DNA of 64,000 bases from Epiperipatus broadwayi (taxonomy: Eukaryota > Onychophora > Udeonychophora > Euonychophora > Peripatidae). Position numbers and translations under genes: made by a program. Every line of letters begins with the position of its first letter. Positions within the stretch are counted from its first letter, which is position 1. The notes under the pieces were generated by a model that ran no database searches, was not told where the DNA came from, and worked only from the letters and a program-made list of their open reading frames with translations. Location: assembly GCA_028023455.1 (NCBI GenBank), contig JAQFVV010000499.1, positions 248,001-312,000 on the forward strand, in the 5' to 3' direction. Of the stretch, positions 49,093-62,204 are shown piece after piece.

Positions 49093-51829
49093 TAACTAGA
49101 AAAAAACCCTTATTAATTTGGAAAGTTCATATAGCTTTTTTATTTGTAGCTTAACTTGGAAGAGATAAGTCAAGAAGATAATAAATTTATTAAAGATATA
49201 AAAATGAAATAGCATGTTATTATAGGATTGAGTGAATCAAAATGAATTTGATTATTGAAAAAATAATAAAAAGATGTAAGAACCCAATTTTTTAATTTCT
49301 TTTTTGCATGATTGCAGTTTAAAAATGTGGCTATAAAAGCTATTTATATGTTTTTGTAGAAATTTATTTGGAGTATTTCATTGCAGCTAATATTAACTTA
49401 ATACTTGTAACAAAGATGACTGAACCATATCTGTTTCTTTGCTACATTTATGGAAAATAAAATCTTTATGAATGTTTTGATTAATTTGCAGGACAAAATA
49501 TCTCACAGCCTTCTGATCTCTATAACTTACTGTAATTAATATTCTCTCAGTGCCATAATACCATTATATCAGGGATTTTTTGTCAACCTTCATTACTACT
49601 CTAACCAAAAAAAAACCCCTAATCATTAGAACAAAATGATGAAATAAGAAAGCAAAAGAGAAATTTGTGATTGTATTAACCAAGCTTATTAACTTATTTA
49701 CTCTATAATGTTTTTGCTTAATATTTTAATTTTATTTTTAAAATGTTTATGTATTAATTTATATTTAGTGTTACATTTTGCACTGTATTTATTTAAACAA
49801 GATAAAATGTTTAACTAAGAAAAAATTAGATTGACATGTATTTAAATTAGTGTAAGAAGGTTTCAGTTATTATTAGTGTGATCCATTTAACAATTGATAT
49901 ATATCATTTCCAACAAACATGTTGTCACAGTAAATGTTGTGACATTTGGTATTGCAACACTTACTTTTAAAAGAGACTCCAATTTATTCTTATTCCATTG
50001 ATTCAGTGCTTTATATTAAAATTTTACAATCAAAATTTCATTTATATATTTGTTCAGGTTCAAATGTCTCTCCTTTTTAAAATTCAGTTTATGTTATCAG
50101 TTTTCATTATTATTTGATACTTTACATAAAGGATTCATTTTGATTAAATCCATTTTCCCAGTATTTTATTGTTGCTAGTAATTTTTTAATAAGACCTATA
50201 TTCAAACATAGATAGTGTTTATATGTTTGATACCATTAATTTGGAATAGGCAACATAAGATAATATGAATACTTGCAATATATTTAATTATTTAAAAATT
50301 TATTGTAAGCAAGTGATGATAAGACTTAGTTTAAGCTTAGATAAAGAATGTCACATTAGATTAGACTCTATAATTGTGAATCAATATAAATTGAATTATT
50401 GCAGCAATTAATCTATTGTGATTGATCATAACCTATAGAATATATGTAATATAACTATAACTATTCTTTAAATATATAATTCAATGATAAAATGTAATTT
50501 TGCTAATACTGTGTCTTAAAAAAATATATTAGGAAGTTTGTGAAGGATTTTTTGTTTAATAATGTTGCTTTATTTTAATTAATTTTTCCCTAATTGCTAA
50601 TTAGTTCATCAATCTTCAACATCTTTCACATAGTTTAATATTATTTAAAATTAAAAATCTGTTTAATCAGTATAATTATTGTCTATTAAAAAAACAAACA
50701 TGTAAGATTGAATTTATGTATATATTTCAGAAAGTATTTTATTTTTCTATAGAAAATATTCGTGAATACAGTGACTTTATTTTTTTCAGATGGAATAAAT
50801 ATTATGAAATATGTTAAGAAATCTGTTTGGATTCTAAACTTAAATGTTAATTGAATTTACATTAGAATGTTAATCATTACTAATAATATAATAAATTATT
50901 TTTCAAATAACAATTTTCCTTTTTAGATTTGTAACAATTTAATATTTATAAAAACTGAACAAAAATGATAAAGACATATAAGACGTTATTTTCAAAGAAT
51001 TTTATTATCAAGTATTCAAGGTTACATCAATTTACATTATTACATTGAGTGCTCATAATGTTTATATCCACATCAAAAGGAAAGTAGAGACTATTTTAGA
51101 TTGCGATTACATACTTCAAAGGTTCCATGTTTAACTCTTAATCTATAAAACCAATAGTAACATGAGTAGTGTTCTTATAGTGATGATAATAAGATTTAAA
51201 AAATTTTTTGCTATTGTTAATGAAATTTGATCATACCTTGTATAATATTGGATGCAGATTTAAGAGATACTACATGGGTTTATATGTGTATTTAGAAGAT
51301 AGTTTTTTGTTCCTTTCTTTGATGATTTCAAGTTTATTTCAGAAGGGCATTCAAGTGCCTTCTGAGACTGTTGATATATAAAAAGATGCATATAGTACAC
51401 CATAGTGCTAAAAGAACAAAGGTGTTAGCACCAATATTGGAACATGACTTGGGAAAACTAAACAGTGATGATTAAAATTATATTTTGGAGATCTTTTTGT
51501 TCATGTATTCCAAGTATGTGTAATACAAAAAAAGGTTTAAGAATATTTAAGAAATTACATAAAAAAAAGAAATCTGGGTTTATATCTCTATTAAAACAAA
51601 ACCATAATTTCTAATCTAATTAATAACTGATAAAAATTATTAATGTATTTATCTAATGTAGATATTATCACATTTGCAAATGCAATAAATTTGACATATA
51701 TAGATTAAATTATAATAATCACTTAATGATAAAAAAAATCAATAAATTTCCACTTGCAGCAATATCAAAGAAATGCAGTTCTCCACTTTATTGCAATGGA
51801 ATGGGGATTCAAATACTAAGGAAAGGTAT
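49093..51829. other. AT-rich DNA, nothing firm
   Basis: About 49200-49290 resembles about 48455-48525 (a shared GATTGA block, AAAATGAAT, and AGATGTAA), a diverged direct repeat on either side of the hAT-like element. No gene seen. Confidence 0.4.
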
Positions 51830-51900
51830 TTTATATGTATCTGGTAACCACTGATTAATCAAATTTACACTAGATGGTAATAAAGTGGAATCTGTAGCAA
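51830..51900 (+). repeat. Decayed family B head
   Basis: TATGTATCTGGTAACCACTG, ATTAATCAAATTTACACTAG and ATGGTAATAAAGTGG align with the family B head order (CTGGCATCCATTGATTACTC ... GCACTGAGTGGCACT). A weaker parallel occurs at about 52815-52870. Confidence 0.4.
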
Positions 51901-53180
51901 TTTTGTTTTTGTTTCTTTAAAAAAAGTATTTTGTAGAAATTAAAGAGTAACCTGAAATTTTTAATGTCATTTTGCCTAATTTATTGAGCAATTACTTTTT
52001 TAAAATTGTACAATTAAGATTAAAGTACTGAAAATTATACATTACACATAATCTAATAATATAAACATATTAGCATATGAAAAAAATTATTGCTAGAAAA
52101 CAGTATTATCATATTTTCTTTAATAAAAATTTTAATTTATGGTCTACTTATGACTATTTTTTTTATGATCTAAACATGAAATTATTTTTTTCCATACCCA
52201 TAACATAAAATTGATAATTTAAAAAAAATTCACATTTTAATTTTTGTAGTTTTCAGTACATTACAGTATGTACAAATAATTATATATATGTGTGTTAGAC
52301 ATATTTTCAACATGTAATTACAATAGTTATGCACTCATACATATATGAATGTCAAAAATTCATACTGTAAAACAGTTTTCTATTATCCACATATTATCTG
52401 TATATTTCAATATTTGTGCTATGACTTGAAACCAAGAAATATGGATACAAGGGAAGTGATCTATAGAAATATTTGTTGATTACTATCTTACAATGATAAT
52501 AATAAATATGAAGCTTGGTAGTTCTAGAATCACAGTAAAAGCCTTAATATAACAGTTCTATTCACTTCACTAAACTTTTTTTTTTTTTTTAAAAAAAATT
52601 ACTTTTCTTAGTTGGAAATTTATCCAGAAACTCTGTTTTTTTTTAATCAGCTATTCTCAGCACTGCATTGAATTGTACAAGATATATTATTTAATTTAAC
52701 TAAAAATATATAGCAAAAAGAGAGAGAGAATCATATAATTTTGAGCATGTTAATGATATTCATCAATAAAAGGCAATAGTAAAAAAACTATTACCATTAT
52801 CTGATTGTCACTGACATCTGGTGTCCACTGATTATCCTTGATTACATGGATGGTTATAGAGTAGAATTATATAGAGTGGATTATTGGTGCATGTGTACTC
52901 TAGTTTAATTTATGTATGTAATGAAACATTTATATACAATTTTTAAAAATAACATTATTTTAAATTGTATGAAGTATCAATATTTATTTTTTTTTTTTAA
53001 ATAAAGAAATAAAGCATAAAAATAACATAATTCAAAATGCAAAAATCTTTTAATATTCAAATGCATGTTGCAGTAATGCAGATCTAAATAATTTTTAACA
53101 TTATACAAATTTGTATATATCATTAAAATGTTTATTGTAAAAAATATGCATTTTATATAATAAAGAGTTGAAATTAAATT
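51901..53180. other. AT-rich DNA, nothing recognised
   Basis: T15A8 junction at 52576-52598. Minus frame 52977-53192 is chance. Confidence 0.5.
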
Positions 53181-53320
53181 GAAAGGCTGCAAACCTTTCG
53201 CGCTTATTATAATACTTGTCTGACAGCCAATCAGGTATTATGATGGCTGCCTAAATAAGAATCAAACCGTTATCACAAGACAGAAAATTTTACAAGAAAA
53301 GGGTGGTGCACCCTTTTCTT
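53181..53320. promoter_or_regulatory. Two hairpins flanking a CCAAT box (candidate)
   Basis: GAAAGG (53181-53186) pairs with CCTTTC (53194-53199). GACAGCCAATCAGG (53223-53236) is a good NF-Y-type CCAAT box. AAGAAAAGGGTG (53294-53305) pairs perfectly over 12 bp with CACCCTTTTCTT (53309-53320), leaving loop GTG. A short unannotated RNA or promoter fragment is possible. The stem-loop does not match the histone mRNA 3' stem-loop, and no polymerase III boxes were recognised. Confidence 0.25.
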
Positions 53321-55194
53321 TACTTGTTTTTCTATATATTTAAGTCAGTCTGAAGTATTTAGGTTTGAAAGAATGAAGCTTTAAATATCTTCACATTTAA
53401 CTCACTGAGTTATAATAAAGAGTTTTAAATTTTAAAAAGGTGGGTGATGGAACCCCAAAACAACTTTACTTTTTTTAATGGCTAGTTTAGAAACTTTTGA
53501 ATTTATGTGTAGATACATTTTAAGGTACAGATGCTATCATTAATCTGATATTTTTTAATGCTCAATCTCTATGGATTAGAATTTTTCTTAAATTAATAAT
53601 AATACTTTATATTTCTTTTTCTTCCTTATTACAACAAACATTACATATGATGCTGAAAACTTAATTGTTAAATGTTGTATAAAGACAGTATAGTAGTGGA
53701 ATGTTTAACTTATGATTCCCAATCAAAGCTTAATCTGTTCTTCCTGGCACTAGATCAATCTATTTTTATTTATACTACATACATATATATTCTGAGTATT
53801 TTTTTTTTACATGCTAATAAATAATTAATTAAAAGTTTTCAATTAATTTCTTTTTTTCTTTTTCACCAAAGTTCACTTTAGAAAATTGTTGCATGCTTTA
53901 TGCCAGCTTATTTAGAAATACACTTTATTATTGACAATGTTTTCACTTTATTATGTAATATAATAAATGAAAACTTTTTTTTGCTAACAAAATATAAAAC
54001 TAGTGAAAAAAAAAATAGAAACTTAATGCTATATCAATAAAATTTATAGTACAGTAATTTTTAATTTTATTTTAATATATATATATACTTTGTGTTTATT
54101 ATTTTTTTAATGTGTGCTATTTAAAAGTAAATAAAACTGGTAGTTAAATAAATTGTACCTTATACTTAAATAATAAAGCTCTGTAATCATGAAAATTTAA
54201 AGGAATTCTTGTAATTTTGTTATATATTATATATGTCTGTGTGTACATTTTTTTCCACCTTAAGATCAGTCTGTTATAATAGATAAATAACTACAAATTG
54301 TAATTGTTATCACTGTGTTAGTGTTATTTATATATCTTATCATTTTATTTTAATATATTTGAATTTTAATCTTATAAAATTTGTCAAGTGAATTCCAGAT
54401 TACTGATCCATTGTTTTAAATAGGTAAAAATCAATAAATGAACTCTAGTTCAAGGATGCAAAGCTTTTTCTTGCCTAAGGATATTATAAATATTTTATTG
54501 CTTCTTGTTATTTTGTACAGAATATGTGAATTGAAGAAACCATTAAAAAAAATTATAAAAGTTTGTAAAACTAGTTTTACCAATATTAATAGATTAGCTT
54601 TGTTTTTTAAATTATTTGACTTCGTGTTAAAATTAACCGTATATATTTTTCTTAATTAATCTTCATATCAATATTTCTGTCTTAAAGTGGTCAAAATATT
54701 TTTAAAGTCCAACATATTATTAAATTTTGGTTTTGAAAATTTTACACTCATAATGCATAGCAAAAAATATGATTTTACTAGATTTTACATCTTTTATTTA
54801 AATTTCAAATAAAATTACTGCTAAGAACCCTGCAATAAAAAAATATTAATATTATGTCTAACATTATAGCATTCAATCCTTAACGTAAGATCTAAACTAT
54901 AATAGAAGTTGATTTGAAAGGAATTTCATAATTCACTTTTTTTTAAAATCTACTATGAAAAACAATATTAAAACACACATGAGAGATCAGAACAGTCGAT
55001 CTCTCACCTATTATTTAAGTCATTAGCCATGTAATTTCTCTAATTAATAAAATTTTTACCATGGATATTCTGGTTATGAAGTCATCATGAAATTATTCAC
55101 ATATTTTTAAAAGTATTGCTTTATGAATTAGTGGCTGCAGCTTTTAAATATTTTGCACAAAGATTGAAATTAAAGGTGAGGGTTTATATTTTCA

Positions 55195-55227
<33 letters not shown>

Positions 55228-55966
55228 AGATGCTTGTTTTTTAATTCATGCTCAATCTCATTATTACTTCAGATCTAAAAAATTTTCATTAAGACCTTAA
55301 CCTTGACAATGATTACTGATATTTCATCAAAACATTGGGAATTTAAAACAACAAAAAATACATGATTTAATAAAAATAAAAAAAAGACTTTATATATATA
55401 TATAAATTTGTGGAAAATGTGGTTTTTAAAATACGGTTCAAACAAATGTTCTAATTTTCTTATTAATAAAAATTGTAGTCAATACAAACAAATATTTAAA
55501 AATAAACCAATAAAGAGTTAAATAAAAAACTAATCTCAATGCAAAGATATGCAAATATAATGTAATAATTGGTATCTACAAAATTAAGGGTGAAACAAAC
55601 CACATTCTTTTCAAACAATATAATAATTTTTAAAATCAAAATACATATCATTAAATTTAATGTTTCTGATGATATCAGATTGTAAAAATTAATTACTATT
55701 AATACTAATAGTTATTCAAGAATCATAATTTAAAGTGTTGTATGTCATGGTTTGGTTTGATATTCCAGTTTAGATGGATTTATTAGTTAATATTTCAAAA
55801 AATAAATAGATAAAATTAATTAACTAAAGGATGTTCATAATTTATTATATATGTTTTTTAAAAGCATCAAAGCATATGCATTTAATTCTTTTGTAATTAT
55901 ATTTCTATAATTCACATGTGATTTATAAGGATTCAGATGAATGTAATTTTTTTCTATTATCTAATA
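53321..55966. other. AT-rich DNA, no gene
   Basis: (AT)n at 55199-55227 and many T runs. The frame at 54438-54659 has no motif. Confidence 0.5.
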
Positions 55967-57566
55967 CAGTGTTTCCCAACCTGTGGTACGCGTACCACTG
56001 GTGGTACGTGAGTTGCTGGTTGGTGGTACACGAAAAATAATCAATAATGGCGGACATAAAAAAAAATTAAATCTTAAAAATATAGAAACCTATAATTCAT
56101 AAAAATTATTTTAATTAATAATATACAGTAAAGTTGTTAATATGTACAGTCGATAACAATCTTTAATGTTAATGATAAAATTGAAAGTATGATTAAAAAA
56201 TTAGATTTTTGGAAACAGTAATATATATAAGTATCGAAAACAATCAACTGGAAGTATTCGAAACTCTACATATTTTTTTGTTTGAAAATAAGGTTAGTCT
56301 GTCTCAAGATATATGAGAAAAATATAATAGCACATTTAACAGGATTAAAATTGTCTTTTATGGAATATTTTCCAAAACCCGAAAACACAAATGATAATTG
56401 GATTTCAAACCCTTTCTATGCAGAAAATTTAGAAAAAGCTACATCATTATCAATAAAGGATAAAGAAAATTTAATAGAATTATCATGTGACAGAACTTTA
56501 CAAGTAGAATTCAAACGACACAGTCTAATTAATTTTTGGTTAAACATTAAAGAATATGAACAACTTTCTGAGAAAGCTCTTACTAGTACGAAATTAATAG
56601 GAAGAGCTTTTTCTTCATATATTTTTTTAAAAAATAAGTATCGAAACAGATTGAATGCAGCTGTAGACTTAAGGGTATACCTCGCATCTTTTGAACCAAA
56701 TTTCAAAAAATTATGTTGTTCGAAACAAGCACAAAGATCTCATTAAATTTATTTTATAAAAATATTTGATTATGATAAGAAAATATACTAATTGTTTTTT
56801 TAATAATTTTGTGTTTTTATTAAAACCATTTATTAATAAACGAAATATGACAAAATAGTAGATAAATAATGAGTCGGATCAAGGCAAATCAATCTAAATT
56901 ATTTAATTTGAAATAATGTATCAGAAAAGGATCATACCCAGAAATTAGACTCTCATTAATTCTTGATCATCTATTGTGGATTACTAGATGTAAGCTAGTA
57001 TTTAATCATCAAAATTTTAATCCTATTAACTTCATGCTGAACAATATAAAGAAAACAAGAACAAGAGATAGCCTGATAACCCCTGAGGTTATTTTTACCA
57101 TGACTTGGGACATGCTGGATTTAGCCTCTCCATGGCCCAACCAATAGCAAGATGCTCCAAAAAAGAGAAAACAGACTCAAATTCGGGAAACCAAATGAAG
57201 GAATGAGAAAACACTTTGAACAAAATATGTACCAAATAACCTTTAATGTAATAATGTAATCTTTAATAAATTATTTTGGAAAAAATATGAAACTTTGAAT
57301 AAACACATACATATAAATATGTTACAGTGAGTTTATAATTTCAGTGAGTTTATAATCTGGCATGACGTTTAGGCATGTTTCAATGTAATTTGTCTCATTA
57401 TGAGATGTGAATACATACATGGTCACCCTATAATATTTATAATGCAAATAAAATAACACACTCGCAATAACAAATTTCACGAAATACAATCATTTTACAA
57501 AGTGGTACAATTTAGCATGATGTCCTACCAAGTGGTACACGAGCCAAAAAAGGTTGGGAAACACTG
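55967..57566 (+). mobile_element. ZBED-type hAT transposon, internally deleted, 1600 bp
   Basis: Perfect 16-bp TIRs: CAGTGTTTCCCAACCT at 55967-55982 and its reverse complement at 57551-57566. Perfect 8-bp TSD ATCTAATA at 55959-55966 and 57567-57574. An 8-bp TSD, CAGTG termini and the transposase fragment inside place it in hAT. Subterminal GTGGTAC motifs lie at 55983, 56001, 56023, 57502 and 57532, including the 16-bp palindrome GTGGTACGCGTACCAC at 55983-55998; these are likely transposase-binding sites. Only the transposase C-terminus remains. Intact ends make it one of the younger insertions here. Confidence 0.9.
56282..56746 (+). pseudogene. hAT transposase C-terminal fragment (ZBED5-like)
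   Basis: A 154-codon open frame. The recognisable part starts at MEYFPKPENTNDNWISNPFY (about 56360) and includes LSIKDKENLIELSCDRTLQ, INFWLNIKEY and LSEKAL. It ends KNKYRNRLNAAVDLRVYLA, SFEPNFKKLCCSKQAQRSH. This is the C-terminal part of ZBED5/SCAND3-like hAT transposases, ending in the hATC dimerisation region. The conserved hATC core between LSEKAL and KNKYRNRL is altered (TSTKLIGRAFSSYIF), and the BED finger and catalytic core are absent. The start at 56282 is arbitrary. Nonfunctional. Confidence 0.75.
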
Positions 57567-57574
57567 ATCTAATA

Positions 57575-58230
57575 CATAATAATGTTAAGTTTAGTTGTGG
57601 CTCAACTTTTCACATATGACTTGCAGAGGTTTCAACAGTTTTTACATATTCAAAAGCATATAAATGTATGTGGATGTGAAGTTATTATTCATGAAAACTA
57701 AAGTGGAACTACTAAAGGATTTTGTGAAGTATTTCATATTTTCCATAAATGAATATAAAATGAAGGATTGTATTTTTAAACAATTATTATTTTATAATAA
57801 TACATTCTTATATGCAATTGAAAATAAAGTAAAAAAATACATATTAATAATATTATGTGGTGTATTAATGGAAAATTCTTAGTTTATAATAGATTGATAG
57901 TGTGCCACCAAATTACAGATAATTAAAATGAAATGAAGTAACAATTTTTTCAAAAATAACAGAAGTTTATTCCAATTGGATGACAATGTTTTTTCAAACA
58001 AATGCTAATTGTTAGAATTTATTTTTATTTATGAAACCATTGAAATTTATTTTGACAGTTATACATATATTCATTAGTTTTTCTTCTTTTTCATTTTATT
58101 TTTTTATTCTTTATGAATTTGAGCTTTTCATATAATACTTCAGATAGGTTATTTAAAGATTAAGTGATACAGTGTCTTGAAAAATAATAAATTAAAGGAT
58201 TTTATCTTCAAGTTTTGAGCCCTTCTCTCA
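57575..58230. other. AT-rich DNA, nothing recognised
   Basis: The 72-codon frame at 57664-57882 has no motif. Confidence 0.5.
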
Positions 58231-58470
<240 letters not shown>

Positions 58471-58602
58471 TGAATTTGGTCAATCATTTTTTGAGATTTA
58501 AATTGTTATTCTTATTTTCATTTATGATAGTAATGTAATTATATATTCTGTCCAGTCAACTGATGACTTCCACATCAATTTTGAATCATATATAAATCAT
58601 AT

Positions 58603-58860
58603 TATTTTTTATAAATCTCCACATATACTCTCTAATGCAAAGTTTTATTATATAATTCCTTTAATTTTCCAACAGTTTCGACTGTCCTGCATTCTTTATC
58701 AGAGCTTTTACATAACTATCCTCTTTCTTTTAACCTTCCTCTTTTTTTTTATTTTTATTTCTGATGAAAACTACAGGACAATAGAAACTGTTAGAAAATT
58801 AAAGGAATTATATAATAAAATTTTGCATTAGAGTATATATGTGGACATTTATAAAAAGTA
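58603..58860. repeat. PLE-like fold-back with 87-bp arms
   Basis: Arms 58603-58689 and 58774-58860 are reverse complements with few mismatches (shared TTATTATATAATTCCTTTAA). Near the loop the plus strand reads TTTCTGATGAAAACTACAGG then ACAATAGAAACTGTT, i.e. a CTGATGA core and GAAAC. The minus strand carries CTGATAA and GTCGAAACTGTTGG. This is the PLE-type hammerhead pattern in a small inverted element, but stem II is not convincing. Confidence 0.65.
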
Positions 58861-59611
58861 ATATATAGGATATATAAAGAAATGCAAAAAAAGTAAAGAA
58901 GATATAGTCATATATAAATCATTAATGTTTTCATCAATCAAATTATATATAAAATTTATTATTTAGTTTCAATTACATTATTTTTAATTACTTGTTTAAT
59001 GGTTAAACTTATTCAGTTTTGTCTGAAATATTTAGTATTTTACTTTTGAGAGTCTCGTTTATAATTTAAGCTTTGATATTTTTATTTCTTTTTATTTACA
59101 TAAACACTGAAAGTAATTTTACCAGCTATACAAGAACTCTGGTTTTTTTTTTACTTAACACAAAACAAATTTACAACTTTATATATCATAATGCTTATTT
59201 ATAGATTAAATATTTTAAAATCTTTTTCCTCTACAAAATGTTGCTTGCTCATAGATCGATCAGTTTCAGATGAGTCATTTCTAATTAAGATAAGCTGATA
59301 TACTTACTTTTATTTATTATAATTACATGAGTCTTTATAGTTGTAAATTCTATTATTATCCAATTTGTAATGATGCATATAAATTTTTAAGTGTTTGTAC
59401 TGATTGGTTTCAGTGCCTCTTTAAATTCTAGAATTATTATTTTTAATTAATTAAACCATCCTGATTTTCATCAATAACAGTTATTGTTATTTCAGTTTTT
59501 AAAATTGTTTAAGTGGTTAGCATGGAACTGGATATAAATTTTATCTGTTTTGCATAATTTTTTTATTTTATTTTTAAAAAAAAGAAGCTTCAGCACATCT
59601 TTAAATTAACG
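58861..59611. other. AT-rich DNA, nothing recognised
   Basis: No motif. Confidence 0.5.
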
Positions 59612-60150
59612 CCATTAATGTAGTCTGTGTTTAAAACCTTTATATTACATCTTGACTCTAGTTATATAAGATATACTTGTATATAAAATATTACAAATTC
59701 AGCCTATATTATGCCCATCTCTCTTCTGTGTATTTAAATGGATAAGATTCTATATATGAGGGATCAGGATGACTTAAAATTAACGTGGGTATGACAATAA
59801 TATTGGCATCAACAAGGACTTTGAATATTTCATCATCAGATTTTTAATGATATAAATGGCTGAAGAGTTTGAAAGTGGCGAAGATTAAACCTGTCCATTA
59901 AAGTTTGAAAATTTGCTACCTTAATATAAACTGAGCCCTGATTCTATCAGTATGTGGGAGATAATGATCAGAACCTACTGATGAGTGCTGGTTCAGCATG
60001 AAATATAGATATTAGAGATCATTTATTTTTTTTGGATGTATGTGGTCATGGGTATCAATTGTATAAGATGGAGTACATGACTAAAAACAGCTTGAAAATT
60101 TGGGTTTAAATCCTCTCTAATTACATCTGGCTTAAAGTATATATATTATA
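59612..60150 (+). repeat. Family A retrozyme-like repeat, partial head-body-HHR-head
   Basis: A truncated head 1 (GTCTGTGTTTAAAACC near 59623), body (GAGGGATCAGGATGACTTAA near 59758, GTGGGTATGACAATAATATT near 59785, CCTGTCCATTAAAGTTTGAA near 59891), hammerhead (59974-60016) and head 2 (GTGGTCATGGGTATCAATTG near 60042, TTTGGGTTTAAATCC near 60099). Corresponding head positions are about 475 bp apart. Confidence 0.7.
59974..60016 (+). ncRNA. Hammerhead motif, family A, weakened stem I
   Basis: CTGATGA (59978-59984), stem II GTGCTG/CAGCAT with loop GTT, GAAA (60000-60003), stem III from ATATAGATAT. Stem I (CCTA versus TTAG) is poorly paired compared with the CCAA/TTGG of other copies. Core intact; cleavage doubtful. 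Confidence 0.6.
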
Positions 60151-61918
60151 CATGTATTTAAATATTATATTCTCTATAGACAGTTATAGAAATTAATTGT
60201 CTTATATTGATGCTGATTAAAAAAAAATCACTTAACCTCTTGAAAAACTTGTTTCTGTCAATCATATCAGCTATTTGAGATTACATAAAGCACAGTAATT
60301 CAATTTCTTTTTAAATAGATACACATCATTCGATTAAACATTTAAGTTTGAGCATGTGTTTTATGAATAATTTAGTTCAAGTAATTTAACTATATATATT
60401 GTAACTATAACAAATCCAATATAGATCAGACTGGTATATTACAATGCTGCAGAGAAAAAAAGATTTAATGAACACTCACATGAACAGACTAATAAATATA
60501 CAAACTGCCATTTGTGTATGTGTGTATATACATGTCACTTGAGTAAACTGCCTAAAAAATTAAAAGAAAAGTTAGTTTAGGCATTTGGTCATATTTTATA
60601 AATATACTTTGTAATATGTAAAATAGTAATGATAAACTGCAATGTAGGAAAAGTAGTCTTGAGATACAAAAGAATTTGAAATGCGTACTTTCTAAAAATC
60701 TAAATTTGAACCTTTTTTAGTCTGTCTTTCCTGAACTGAGTTTTAAATAAAATTTTCTACATTGTTATAGTAAAACTGTATGGCAAAGCTAAATTTAATA
60801 TTAAAATTTTAGAATTAATTATTTTAGAAAATATTGAGCTATATTTAAATGTTAGCAATATTTTTTCTTTCTTACTAAACAATTAGCTAATGTAAATGAA
60901 GACTGAGAGAAAGAAAGGAAAAATATTTTTTCTTCCATTTAGTTTGTGTTTGTAACTCAATCCAAACATTATGCTTTTAGCACACACATGCTAGTTAATA
61001 TTCACAGCCCTGAGAAACCATCCAATCCACTAAGAAACATGCAAGATGGTGGTAAGAATGAGTAACTGATGATGATTGTTCCTTTAAAAATTTCCCAAAG
61101 TAAACTTTTTTTAGAAGGTTTGTAGCCTCTGAGTTTCATTTTTATGGAAACTGAAAAACAAATAAAATGCTTTTGGGAGTACTTGTATTTTTAAATTATA
61201 AATCATCATCATCACATTGGTTAATATTATTATATATTTGAATTAAATTTTTTTACATGAATTTTCTTAACCATTCAACTTTCTTATTTATTTGAATCAC
61301 AAATACTGTTATATGTTTGTATATATTATTATATTTTTTACACATCCAGGTTCAAACCTCTGTACAAATATAGCTACCATTACAATATATAAAAGATAAA
61401 CCATGATGTTCATAAAAATAAGATCAATAAGGAAGACTATAACACTTAATAATCATAGCAATTCTAATTTGGCATGCATTGATTTGAGGCTAGATATCTG
61501 AAAGAAAAATTCTAAGTTTGTTGAAGACTTGAAAATGATTTCATGTTTTTCTCAAACTAAATGTGCTAACGACTATGCTTTGATACTCTCTTATATGTTG
61601 TAGTTTAAGTTATGCACTGTACACATATAAATAAACTTCAAATATAAATTTTATAGTTAATTTAAATTATAATAAACCAATATAATCCAAATATATTCTT
61701 ATTTTATGAATGCTATAATAAAAATGTGTCTAAATCATTATTATTTAAAGTTAAAATAATACCATAAAAATGTGATAAATGAAATTGTTTTATTTTTTAA
61801 AAAAAAAAGGTTTTTAAATCCGAATCTAATGATATATTTATTATGCTAGTTAAAACTACCAAAATATCACAATCAATATTTCCTGTTTATAAAAAACTGT
61901 TAATAACAGAAGTGTTAC
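60151..61918. other. AT-rich DNA, nothing recognised
   Basis: No gene or family match. 60950-61080 is slightly GC-richer without a recognisable feature. Confidence 0.45.
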
Positions 61919-61996
61919 AACAGTGCAAGCCTTAGTAATCACTGGATGCAAGAAGATTTGTGCATGAAATTCCTATCTAATGCATACTTACCCAAT

Positions 61997-62040
61997 ATCT
62001 TCAGACTAGTTTCTAGCTTGTGAATTTCATCAGTGAGCAG
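61997..62040 (-). ncRNA. Hammerhead ribozyme motif, family B
   Basis: Minus strand: CTGATGA (62033-62027), AATTCACAAGCTA, GAAA (62013-62010), ACTAGTC, TGAAGAT. Core and stem III intact; stem II is weaker than in the 41.6 kb copy (GGC changed to ATT). Confidence 0.55.
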
Positions 62041-62204
62041 CCTTGGCTCTGAGAGCACTTCACATAGATCTTAAGATCTAATGTAATTCTCCAGCTGCCA
62101 CCCTTTATCTATTTAGTTAATTATAAAATTGGAAAACACAATAATGTTTTTAATTAAAGCTCATTCATTTGTATAATAATATAGATCTGAAAACAATTCA
62201 GCAA

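Noticed and set aside
53294-53320. Histone mRNA 3' stem-loop
   Set aside because: The stem is AAGAAAAGGGTG with a 3-nt loop, unlike the conserved 6-bp GGYYCU histone stem with 4-nt loop, and no histone frame is upstream.
61065-61080. CTGATGATGATTG as another hammerhead core
   Set aside because: No GAAA or stem II follows; it is a GAT-type microsatellite fragment.
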